This document shows, in pieces, positions 47,437 through 57,527 of a DNA stretch of 64,000 nt; position 1 is the stretch's first letter, and the number at the start of each line of letters is the position of its first letter. The notes below the pieces were generated by a model that was given only the letters and a program-made list of their open reading frames with translations, was not told the DNA's origin and ran no database searches. The stretch covers positions 51,199,001 through 51,263,000 of the forward strand of contig NC_084921.1 of the NCBI RefSeq assembly GCF_958298935.1, in the 5' to 3' direction. The DNA is from Phragmites australis (taxonomy: Eukaryota; Streptophyta; Magnoliopsida; Poales; Poaceae). The position numbers and the translations under genes are program-made.

Positions 47437-48322
47437 TCACTTGGTTTGGTTGCTGACTTCCGAGTCTGAGAGGATCACACCATGGCGCTGTCTGTCAGTG
47501 CCATTGTCACACTGTGTTTATGTATCCGCAATGCCGTAATTATGCTTTCTGATACTCGAAGCCCTTAAAAAAGCCAGCAGAATGTATGTTCTGGAATCTT
47601 GACAAGATATGATTCGGTTGTTCGGTTTCGATCCTACGAGTAACTGACACGAGCATATAAAACGGAGCAAAAAATGTTTAGCATTCTGTGGGCTCAGTAG
47701 TCAGTACCCAGTACCCACTACTTAGTTAATCGGACATGGGATAATTGAAAGCCAATAAGCATCCATTGATCATTGGATTTATAATAAGATTTCCTACAAG
47801 ACTACAAGTTTGAAATCGAGAAGATATGTGCATCTCATATATTTCATATCCCTGCGTCCATTTTGGCAAAAAAAAAATCCTAGAAATATATTGACTACTG
47901 TTGGCAAAAAAAAAAAATCTTTCACGAACAAGTACGGCGAGAGCCAACTCACTGTAATAGCTCAAGTTTAGAGAAAAAATAGAGAGAAAAAGAATGCCGA
48001 CGATAATGAAAAATCTGATGCCCCTTTGGCATCGTATGTCCATGATTAGTATTTATATTGTTTTTCAGAACGTAAGTATACAAATATAACCATATAGGAA
48101 TCAAGATACAAGTTATCACTATATAATCCAGACCTAGGGCTAGTCTAAGTAAAACATAGCTAAGGCCTGGGTAAATTTTCAACTTTACTCTGATAACATC
48201 ATATAATGGAGGAAACGGTTGTTGGTATCGGGTTTTGAGAAGGAAATTTCCACTAGTCATGTGAACGTATGACTTATCATAATAGTTTATTTATGTTGAA
48301 TTTTTAGTAATTTGGTAAGACC
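47437..48322. other. Desaturase 3' flank and intergenic DNA
   Basis: The first 200 bases are probably the desaturase 3' UTR. The rest is AT-rich with no gene recognised; it ends at the target site of the Gypsy element. Confidence 0.5.
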
Positions 48323-48507
48323 ATCATTGTCGGTGTATTCAGAACCAGGGGTCCCTAAGTCCCGAGGCCAGGCCGGCTATCCACCACATGTCACCACCCT
48401 GCGAGGTAAGAAAACGCTAAGTCCCAGGAGAAGGTGCTCGGGGCCGCCGCCTCTGGTTCCCGAGCACCCTAGTTCCCCGATGATCTGCAGGGTCCAAATA
48501 CTAAGAC

Positions 48508-48872
48508 CGAAGTGCTCGGGAGAGAGTGCTCGGGGCTGCACGTGGCAGCCCCCGAGGACTCGGTTCCCCGAAGGCCCCACCAAAGTGCTCGGGAGAGAGT
48601 GCTCGGGGTTGCACGTGGCAGCCCCCGAGGACTCGGTGCCCCGAAGGTCCCACCGAAGTGCTCGGGAGAAAGTGCTCTGGGCTGCACGTGGCAGCCCCTG
48701 AGGACTTGGTGCCCCGAAGGTCCCACCGAAGTGCTCGGGAGAGAGTGCTCGGGGCTGCACGTGGCAGCCCCCGAGGACTCGGTGCCCCGAAGGTCCCACC
48801 GCAGTACTCGGGAGAGAGTGTTCGGGGCTGCACGTGGCAGCCCCCGAGGACTCGGTGCCCCGAAGGTTCGCG
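48508..48872 (+). repeat. Five 73-bp G-box palindrome repeats in the 5' LTR
   Basis: AGTGCTCGGGAG-type unit starts are at 48511, 48584, 48657, 48730 and 48803. Each unit contains GCACGTGGCAGCC, a CACGTG G-box that also fits the ACGTGGC ABRE core, within a hairpin-forming palindrome. The array lies about 480-840 bases upstream of the LTR TATA box. Confidence 0.9.
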
Positions 48873-49350
48873 CAAGATCATTCAACGACCCGAAGGGTCC
48901 CGTCGTCAGGGTGTCATCCAGTCAAAGGCCCAATGCCGCATTTAATAGGCACGCGCGGTCTGACATCCTGACATTCTCAGCTGCCCACGCCCCAGTGTCA
49001 GACCCTGCCATGCACTAGCAGGGGGCCGTGGGTCCATTAAATGCACGGGTCCCGTCCCGTTTCATCCAGGTGCCTCGGGATAACGTTGCCAGAATCGAAG
49101 CACTCCGCCTGCCACCCTGCCCTGGCAGAAGAACAAGACAGGGTGGGCGCACTGGGCACCTCTGGGGCTGACCGGTGGGCCCCTTTTAGGGCGCCCCGAG
49201 GCTTCCGCAGCGGCTGGTGGTCGAATGCGCGCCGCATTTCAACACCGCCCCTGTCACTTCGCCAAAATGAAATGATTACGCCTTTCTCCGTGGCACCTTG
49301 GCATTCGCGTCCCCTCTTTCCCATTCAGGATATGTTGAGGTCGGCGCGCC

Positions 49351-49359
49351 TATAAAAGG
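49351..49359 (+). promoter_or_regulatory. TATA box of the 5' LTR
   Basis: TATAAAAGG directly follows GGCGCGCC and is conserved in the 3' LTR (62283-62291) and the solo LTR (11629-11637). Confidence 0.75.
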
Positions 49360-49794
49360 AAAGGATGGAGAACACTAAAAAAAAGAAAAAAAGGCCTTCG
49401 ACCACCAGACGACCAACAATCTCCGACGAACCAGGCCAAAGATAGATCGACAGACACTCGACCCAGCTCAAGTTAAGCTAGAACATAAGAGCCTCAAGCT
49501 CTTTGTAAACAGCTCTCCCCTTAGAACCAGATACCTCCTTGAAGAATTCCCTTCAAGGATAAATATAGTGCTCATACAGGAGTAGGGTGTTACGCCTCCG
49601 TGCGGCCCGAACCTGTCTAAAACCCGGCGTACCCACTTTTTCTTGCATTAGGGTGATCGTCTCCCGCCAGCCATCGCATTTATTTCCGTTCCCGCTTATT
49701 TCCCAAACAAGTTTTTCCAGGATCATCCCCCCGGCCGAATCTCTAAAAAGGGGTCTCTCGGGATCCCTGCGACAGGAGTTCACTCTCCGACAGC

Positions 49795-49812
49795 TGGCGC
49801 GCCAGGTAGGGG
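49795..49812 (+). other. Primer-binding site of the Tat element
   Basis: TGGCGCGCCAGGTAGGGG begins two bases after the 5' LTR. The TGG start complements the CCA tail of a tRNA. I do not assign the tRNA with confidence. Confidence 0.7.
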
Positions 49813-49859
49813 GGAATATCCCTGGATTGTTTGTTTCACTTTTTTCTCCACAGGAAAAG

Positions 49860-52259
49860 ATGGTAGGTGGGCACCGTCTCCAGCGTTCCGGCTCCGCTTC
49901 CAGTAACGGAACGCTGCCCCACGAAGAAAGCCCCGTCGCTGCTGCGTACCCGCGGCAGCCGCCATCCACGCGTGCGGCTTTTCCCGCCCAAGGGGATCAA
50001 GGCGCTGGGCCCATCAGCGCCGCCGTCGCTGCCAACGTACTTTCCGACCCCCAGCAGGTGGTCGGGACCCCGGCCGCCAGGTCTGCCTCTGGACCACGTC
50101 GGGTGCCGCCTCGGTGCAGGCTCGCTTTCAGTGAGGCCAGCCCAGGGAGCGCGTTGCTTGCAGCACAAGCTCTCCTCAGACACCCGCCCATTCAGGCCAC
50201 GCCAAACACTCCGGAAGGCCGGTGGATGCAAGATGTCGTCGCTTTGGTCGGCACTGCTCGTCGCCAGGTGCAGGCCGGGAGTCCTCGCACCACTTCTCAG
50301 CACGGTGCCGCCAGAGCCGGCTCCCCAGCGGGCAACACCCGCACGGGCCGAGGGGTCTCCAGGCGGAGTGCCGTCCCCCTGGCCATGTCCGGAGCCCGGG
50401 ACCTTCGTTTGCACCTTGATGAGCGGAGGGGCCACGAAGATGCCCGAGTCACTCTCGAACGTCAGCGGGAGACCCGGCAGGGGGTTGGGGCAGAGGACCA
50501 GGCTTCCTCTCTCCCGGCCCACGACCACCGGGGATCCCCGGCTCGCCGCTTCTCGCCACCAAGAACCCCCGCTCGGGCTGCGGGGTACGGCACCGGTTGC
50601 CGTGCCTTCACCGCCGAGCTCCGCCGGGTGAGGTGGCCTTCCAAGTTCCGCCCCGAGCTGCCGGAGAAGTACGACGGGTCCATCGACCCCTTCGAGTTCC
50701 TCCAGATCTACACGACGGCCGTCCAAGCGGCCGGAGGCAGCGAAAAGGTGATGGTAAACTATTTTCATGTTGCCTTGAGGGGTTCCGCCCGCTCTTGGCT
50801 TATGAACTTACCCCCAGGATCTATCAGCTCCTGGGATGACCTGTGCCACCAATTCGTGGCCAACTTTCAGGGCACGTTCGCACGTCCCGGTCGGGAGTGC
50901 GACCTCCACGTCGTCCAACAGCAGGAAGGGGAGACGCTACGGCGATTTATACAGCGTTTCAGCCAGGTTCGCAACACTATTCCGCGAGTGGCCCCCCATG
51001 CTGTTATTGTTGCTTTTCGGCAGGGCGTCCGTGATGAGCGGATGCTCGAGAAGCTAGGTACGCACGAGATCGAGACCCCTGCGGAGCTTTTCGCACTGGC
51101 CGATAAGTGCGCCAAGGCTGCGGAGGCCAGGGCATGGCATGCTCCTCGCCCCGTTTCCGACCAGCCAAGTTCTTCCCGCTCTGATAAGCGGGAAAAGAAA
51201 AAGAGAAGGAAGCGCGAGGCCGCTCCCGTTGAGCTAGCCCAAGTCCCCGCTCACAGGGAGCCGCAAGAGCCCGATCGCCGGCAAGAGCGTCGGCCGGGTG
51301 CCGATCGGCGCCCCGTCAGGGCCCCTGCTCGGGCTCCTCCTCGGGCCTCTGTGCCCGCGAGGGCCCCGGCACCGGCTAGGGCGTCAGCTCCAGCAAGAGC
51401 CCCGGCCCCTGGCCGAGCTCCTATTCCAGCGAGGGTCCCCGCTCCCGCGGGGCCCGAGCCAGGTAAATGGTGTCCCATACACCTGACCAGATGGCACGAC
51501 CTCACGGAGTGTCGTACGGTCAAAGGACTCGTGGAGCAGCGCCAGAGGGAGCGCGACGAGTCCCACGGAGGAGGCGATGCCGAGGTCGTCCCCAACAACG
51601 CCGAGCTCGGTTTCCAGGAGCCCGAGCATGCGGTTGCCTTCATCGACGGGGGCGCTTACACACCCTGCTCGCGCCGTGGCATCAAGGTCATGCGGCGCGA
51701 AGTGTGCTCGGCAACCCCGAGCGAGGAGGCCACAAGACCCCTGAGGTGGTCGGATGCTCCGATCACGTTCAGCATGGCAGATCACCCCGTCAGTACTGCA
51801 GCCGTGGGACGGCTACCTCTGGTTGTGTCTCCCACTATCTGCAATGTTAAGGTCGGCAGAGTGCTGATCGACGGTGGTGCCGGCCTCAACCTCCTCTCCA
51901 AGGAGGCTTTTGAGAAGCTGCAAGTATCTTCCCGACGCCTAAAGCCGTCACTCCCTTTCTGTGGAGTAACTCCCGGGCACTCCCTACCCCTCGGGCAGGT
52001 TGAGTTGCCTGTCACATTTGGGAGCCGGGACAACTTCCACACGGAGTGCGTCCTCTTCGATGTTGCGGAGCTCCCTCTCCCCTACAACGCCATCCTCGGG
52101 CGTCCGGCGCTTGCCAAGTTCATGATGGCCGTGCATTATGCATACCTTACGGTTAAGATGCCCGGCCCCGCAGGCTCTATCTCCGTGGTCGCCGACTCCC
52201 GCGGCGCCGTCTCCTGCGCCGAACAATCATACATGGCTCTGGTCTCAGCACAGGCCTAG
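49860..52259 (+). CDS. Gag and aspartic protease of the Tat element
   Basis: 799 residues from ATG 49860 to TAG at 52257-52259. After a Pro/Arg/Ala-rich N-terminus, the capsid (retrotransposon gag) domain lies at about residues 265-430 (IDPFEFLQIYTTAV, ARSWLMNLPPGSISSWDDLC, FRQGVRDERMLEKLG). A basic and Pro/Ala-rich repeat region follows, then a zinc-knuckle-like CPIHLTRWHDLTEC. The protease part has LIDGGAG where many retroelements have D-S/T-G; a DGG variant is usual in Tat elements as I remember them. Gag forms the particle that packages the RNA; the protease cuts the polyprotein. Pol continues in the same frame after the TAG. The ATG follows a CTCCACAG sequence that looks like a splice acceptor. 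Confidence 0.88.
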   Translation: MVGGHRLQRSGSASSNGTLPHEESPVAAAYPRQPPSTRAAFPAQGDQGAGPISAAVAANVLSDPQQVVGTPAARSASGPRRVPPRCRLAFSEASPGSALLAAQALLRHPPIQATPNTPEGRWMQDVVALVGTARRQVQAGSPRTTSQHGAARAGSPAGNTRTGRGVSRRSAVPLAMSGARDLRLHLDERRGHEDARVTLERQRETRQGVGAEDQASSLPAHDHRGSPARRFSPPRTPARAAGYGTGCRAFTAELRRVRWPSKFRPELPEKYDGSIDPFEFLQIYTTAVQAAGGSEKVMVNYFHVALRGSARSWLMNLPPGSISSWDDLCHQFVANFQGTFARPGRECDLHVVQQQEGETLRRFIQRFSQVRNTIPRVAPHAVIVAFRQGVRDERMLEKLGTHEIETPAELFALADKCAKAAEARAWHAPRPVSDQPSSSRSDKREKKKRRKREAAPVELAQVPAHREPQEPDRRQERRPGADRRPVRAPARAPPRASVPARAPAPARASAPARAPAPGRAPIPARVPAPAGPEPGKWCPIHLTRWHDLTECRTVKGLVEQRQRERDESHGGGDAEVVPNNAELGFQEPEHAVAFIDGGAYTPCSRRGIKVMRREVCSATPSEEATRPLRWSDAPITFSMADHPVSTAAVGRLPLVVSPTICNVKVGRVLIDGGAGLNLLSKEAFEKLQVSSRRLKPSLPFCGVTPGHSLPLGQVELPVTFGSRDNFHTECVLFDVAELPLPYNAILGRPALAKFMMAVHYAYLTVKMPGPAGSISVVADSRGAVSCAEQSYMALVSAQA

Positions 52260-55200
52260 GTTGATGGCTCTTCAGGGGGCCCGGGACCCTCTTCATCCAG
52301 ACCCCGACTCGCCGCCGACACCTCTGTTCCAACGAAGGAGGTCGAGGTGGGCGAAGGCGCTACCCAGGTTGTCCGAATCGGCAGCGACCTGGGCAGCAAA
52401 TAGGAAAGCGCGCTCGTCGCCTTCCTCCGGGCTAACGTGGACGTGTTTGCCTGGCAACCGTCCGACATGCCCGGGATCCCTAGGGAGGTGATCGAGCATC
52501 ACTTGGCTGTGCGTCCGGACGCCCGCCCGGTGAAGCAGAAGGTCCGGCGGCAGGCGCCAGAGCGCCAGGAGTTTATCCGCGAGCAGGTCCGCAAGCTCCT
52601 CGACGCCGGATTCATCCGAGAAGTCCTCCACCCCGACTGGCTAGCAAACCCAGTCATCGTCCCGAAGGCCAACGGCAAGCTTCGCATGTGCGTGGACTAC
52701 ACCGACCTTAACAAGGCTTGTCCTAAAGATCCCTTCCCCTTACCTCGCATTGATCAAATCGTAGATTCAACTGCGGGATGTGATCTTTTGTGCTTCCTAG
52801 ATGCAAACTCTGGGTATCACCAGATTCGCATGGCCGTAGGGGACGAGGAAAAAACTGCTTTTACTACCCCGGTGGGGACTTATTGCTACATGTCAATGCC
52901 TTTCGGCCTGCGCAACGCTGGATCATCCTTCCAGCGCGCCATTCGTATCACTCTTAACTCGCAGGTTGGCCGCAACGTCGAGGCCTACATCGACGATCTC
53001 GTGGTCAAAACCCAAGACCGCGCCACCCTGCTCGAGGACCTTGCCGAGACTTTCAACAGTCTCCGCTCTACCCGCCTCAAGCTCAACCCGGAGAAATGTG
53101 TCTTCGGGGTGCCGGCGGGCAAGCTCCTTGGTTTCTTGGTCTCTGGCCGAGGGATCGAGGTCAATCCAGAGAAGATCCGGGCCATCGAGCAGATGCGACC
53201 CCCGGTTCGACTCAAGGAAGTCCAGCGCCTCGCCGGCTGCATGGCCGCCCTCGGGCGCTTCATCTCCAAGCTCGGGGAACGAGGGCTCCCCCTCTTCAAG
53301 CTTCTGAAGAAATCCGGTCATTTTGACTGGACGCCGGAGGCCGAGCAGGCCTTCCGCGACTTAAAGAAGTACCTTACTTCGCCACCCGTGTTGGTGGCTC
53401 CTTCTCAAGGTGAGCCCCTGCTGCTTTACGTTTCAGCCACTCCTCAGGTTGTGAGCGTAGTATTGGTGGTGGAGCGAGACGAGTGTTCAGGGCCGGGTGC
53501 TGGGTCCCAGCTCCCAGAGGCCCCCGACCACTCACCTGTCCTCGTGGCTCCCCCGGAGCGAGGGGTCGAGCCCGAGCACACTGCTCTTCCCAGCCAAGGA
53601 ATCGAGCTCGAATGCCCGGCCAACCTCGACCATACCGCCGACCCTGGGGGCTGTGGCAGCCCCCCGGGTGGGGCCACCATCCGGGCCCGCCGGGTACAGC
53701 GACCGGTGTACTTTGTCAGCGAGGTCCTCCGGGAGGCCAAGACAAGGTATCCCCAAGCTCAGAAGCTGCTCTATGCCGTGCTCATCGCCTCCCGGAAGCT
53801 GCGCCACTACTTCCAGGCGCACAAAGTCTCGGTGGTTACCACTTATCCACTGGGACCCATTCTCCAGAACCGGGAAGGCACCGGGCGCGTTGTCAAATGG
53901 GCAGTAGAGCTGGCGGAGTTCGACCTACACTTCGTCAGTCGCCAGGCAATTAAAAGCCAGGCACTCTCCGACTTCTTGGCAGAGTGGACGCCCGTCCCCT
54001 GCGTCGTCCCAGAAGAGGTTTCTGCCTATCCCGGGCACGACGCGCCCGGGTACTGGGTCATGCACTTCGACGGCTCCCTCTCGCTGAAAGGCGCAGGGGC
54101 CGGAGTGGTTCTCACCTCCCCAACGGGTGAAGAGCTCCGGTACGTCGTACAGTTGCAATTCCGCGCATCCAACAATATGGCGGAGTATGAAGGTCTCATC
54201 GCCGGCCTCCGAGCTGCGGTGGGGCTCGGGATTCGTCGCCTCCTGGTCAAAGGGGACTCCCAGCTGGTCGTCAACCAGGTGTCCAAGGAGTACCAGTGCA
54301 CGGATCCTCAAATGGCGGCGTACGTGGCTGCAGTCAGAAAGCTCGAGAGACGCTTCGACGGCCTCGAATTGCGGCATATCTCTCGCCGCGACAATGCTCC
54401 GGCCGACGAGCTCTCTCGCCTGGCCTCATCACGTGCGCGCGTCCCTGCCGGAGTCTTTGAAGAAAGACTCGCACGGCCTTCCGTCCTGCCTGCCGAACAG
54501 GATGAAGGGGAAACCTCGAACTCAATTCAGGAGACCCCGGCGGTGCCCTCAGTGGGAAGCCCCGTCAGGGCGCCGCCGTCCGACGAGTGCGCTGTGCTCG
54601 CCGAATGTTCTCAAGATGCCTCGTGGATGTCTGACATCCGAGGGTACTTGAAAGAAAAGTTCCTACCCGAGGATGAGGCGTCTGCCGAAAGGGTTGCTCG
54701 GCAGTCCAAACGCTATGCCATTGTAGATGGGGATCTCTACCGACGTAGCGCAGGAGGTATCCTCCTGAAATGCATCTCTCGGGCAGAAGGCGGCGATCTT
54801 CTCGCTGAGGTCCACGAGGGCGAGTGCGGTGGCCATTCATCGTTCCGCACGCTGGTCGGGAAAGCCTTCCGGCAAGGTTTCTACTGGCCTACAGCTCTCC
54901 AGGATGCTTCCGAGCTGGTTCGGCGCTGCAGGGCATGCCAGTTCCATGCAAGGCAGATTCACCAGCCAGCTCAGGCTCTCCATACCATTCCCCTGTCATG
55001 GTCTTTCGCGGTCTGGGGTTTGGACATTCTGGGTCCATTCTCCCGAGCAGTCGGGGGCTATGCATACCTATATGTCGCTATCGACAAATTCACCAAGTGG
55101 CCGGAGGCGGTCCCAGTCATCAAGGTGACCAAAAACACGGCGCTCCAGTTTATCCGCGGCATCACTAGCCGCTTTGGCGTCCCGAACCGAATCATCACCG

Positions 55201-55859
55201 ACAACGGCACCCAGTTCACAAGTGCCTTGTTCGGCGACTATTGCGAAGATCTCGGCATCAAGCTCTGCTTCGCTTCCGTCGCTCATCCTCGGAGTAACGG
55301 GCAGGTCGAGCGCGCCAACGCGGAGATACTAAAGGGCCTCAAAACCCGGACCTATAACGTGCTCGCTAAGCACGGGAAGGGATGGGTGGACGAGCTGCCA
55401 GCCGTGCTATGGGCCAATCGGACTACACCAAGCCGCGCTACCGGGGAGACTCCTTTCTTCCTCGTCTACGGCGCCGAAGCAGTCCTCCCCTCCGAGCTCA
55501 CTCTGGGCTCCCCTCGAGTGCATGCATACTCTGAGGGTGAGCAGGAGCATCAAAGGCGCGACGACGTAGACTACCTGGAGGAGCGCCGGCGGCGTGCTGC
55601 TGTCCGGGCGGCTCGGTACCAGCAGAGTCTGCGGCGTTATCATCTGCGCCATGTCCGGGCCCGGTCTCTCGAGGTGGGGGACCTAGTTCTCCGACGCATC
55701 CAGTCGCGCGAAGGAATGAATAAGTTGTCCCCTGTGTGGGAAGGTCCCTTCACCGTGATCGCGGTCCCCCGGGCAGGTTCTTTCAGGTTGGCGACGGAGG
55801 AAGGACAGCCACTCCCGAATCCGTGGAACATCGAGCATCTTCGACGCTTCTACCCGTAG
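52260..55859 (+). CDS. Pol of the Tat element: RT, RNase H, second RNase H, integrase
   Basis: This is in the same frame as gag, after the TAG at 52257, with another TAG at 52401-52403; the uninterrupted part starts at ATG 52437 (1,140 residues). Reverse transcriptase lies at about 52640-53050, with YIDD near 52988. The first RNase H (about 53370-53960) holds an unusual insert of about 75 residues. The second RNase H (about 54045-54430) keeps [20 protein letters not shown] and [10 protein letters not shown]. Integrase has a zinc finger (HEGECGGH ... CRACQ), a DDE core in LDILGPF, TDNGTQF and VERANAE, and a C-terminal domain ending RRFYP. Together they copy the RNA to DNA and insert it. Apart from the two TAG codons I see no frameshift. 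Expression would need readthrough or a different start. Confidence 0.9.
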
Positions 55860-57527
55860 ATGGTCGTGCTCGCGGTTCAGGTTAGTAAGGCCGGGGGCTT
55901 CTCCCCGCCCGAGCAGTCTGAAGGCTTCGCCCCGTGGGGTAAGTCGATGTCACCCAACCTTGTAAATATTGCACATTAAGTTTTTCAATAAGCAATCGCT
56001 ATATCAAAATACTTTTTCTGGATTCCGTATGTTTAATATGTCTGGTGAGGAGCTCGGTTGTGCGAGAAAAAGTTCGCTCTCTCTTTTTTCCCGGTGACAA
56101 AAGAATCCCAATCGGTATGCATGCGAGCAGTCGCCGCTGACCTACGTCCGGCATGGTAGGCTGTGGTGTTCGGTGTCGTGGCAGGCTCCCGGGCACTACC
56201 AAGTTTCGGGGTGCTCTGGGTAATCCAATCGCTCGAGCTGCTCGAGTAGTCCGGAGCTCGGGCCCTCGGAGCGGGCTCTCGGTGCTCGGTCTGGTCTGTC
56301 ATACCCGGACGCCACCGAACCATAGGACCTCTAGGTTATGCCTCTGTCCGCTCTTGTTCGCCGGTTTGGATATTCGAGAGGTCTCGGGTCAAAAACGAGA
56401 ACAGTCTATAGCAAGTACCGCACTAACAGAGCGCGCCAGACAAAGAAATTCTATATTCTCTCTCAAGTCACAGGCTGGCAATCACAAGCAGTTCGGCCGC
56501 GAGGGCTTCAATGCCCCGGTCTCTGGTCGGCCCCAAGGGTCTTCGAGTGGTCCTACCACTTAGGCTTGGGTGGTCGAGGCCACCCGACCCTAGGAGCCTC
56601 GTATGCCTCTGGGCCCTCGGGCGCTCCGTTGAAAGAATCAAGTCCCCGGGCCCCCGAGCTCGGAAGCACACCCCTCCTGGATCGGTTGGCCGGAAGGCCA
56701 ACAGCTGTTCGGTGAGTGGTTATATTCAGACAAGTCTGCTTTCAGTAAATTTATGTTCCCGAGTCATTCTCGGGGGCTCTCGCGCTTTAATCTGTTCGGC
56801 GAGGTGGTCTCCTTGCACGCAAAAACCCTGCCGCGTGTCTACTTTTTCCCAGAACGACATAGCGGTTTGTAGAAAGGAGTACCGTGCTTACGATAATGTC
56901 TGACCGAAGCCCTTCGTGGTCGTCGTGGTGTTCGGTCTGCTTTTATGGACCCCGAGCACTACCGAGTCCTCGGGTACCCTGGGTAATCCTATCGCTCGAG
57001 CTACTCGGGTAGTCCGGAGCTCAGGTCTCGGGGGCAGGCTGTCAGTGCTCGGTCCGGCCTGTTTCAAGCCCGGGCAGCACCGGACCGCGAGGACTCTTGG
57101 TCACATTCTCGCCCGCACACGTCTCCCTTCTACTAACTGAGTGGTCGCAAAGTGAAAAAGTGTTCATTAGGCACGGCGTGTTCCGAGCAGGATCGATCTA
57201 TCTCCCGGGCAGGGGAGTCTGTGTCTTCGTTTCTTAACCTAGGCAGTGCGGACTCGCGAGAGCTTGAGGGCTGGCTGCGCCAACGCCAGCGACCGGAACA
57301 ACTTCATTTCTCGGGGATGGGAAGGTCGGGAACGGCCCGACTGAGTACTCCCCGGGACTTCCAGGCAGAGCACCAGAAGAAACATCAAACACACAGAGAA
57401 ATTGGAGTTGCGAGCCCAAGGAAAAGCTGCCATTATATTCACAAGGCATATACAAGGCGTTTTCTAAGGGTTCACTCCTAATATTCACTCCTACATCTAC
57501 AACAAAAGAAAAGAGGGCACAGAAGGC
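55860..57527. other. Non-coding spacer of the Tat element
   Basis: GC-rich DNA between pol and the antisense gene. Two diverged copies of one segment lie at about 56150-56335 and 56915-57110, both with CTGGGTAATCC, ATCGCTCGAGCT and GTAGTCCGGAGCTC. The open frames here lack domains. The 3' UTR of the antisense gene should lie at its right edge. Confidence 0.6.

Larger units (their letters stand above)
48328..49792 (+). repeat. 5' LTR of the Tat element
   Basis: 1,465 bp, TGTCGGTGTATTC to CTCTCCGACA. It contains five 73-bp repeats (48508-48872), a TATA box at 49351-49359 after GGCGCGCC, and a probable R/U5 region with AACACTAAAAAAA and TATAGTGCTCATACAGGAG. Confidence 0.93.

Noticed and set aside
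48508..48872. CRISPR-like or satellite array
   Set aside because: The 73-bp units are directly adjacent with no unique spacers, lie inside a defined LTR and are in a plant nuclear genome.
49836..50768. 310-residue minus-strand frame over gag
   Set aside because: Shadow of the GC-rich gag; unlike the antisense gene at 57528-60740 it has no conserved domain, splice logic or TATA box.
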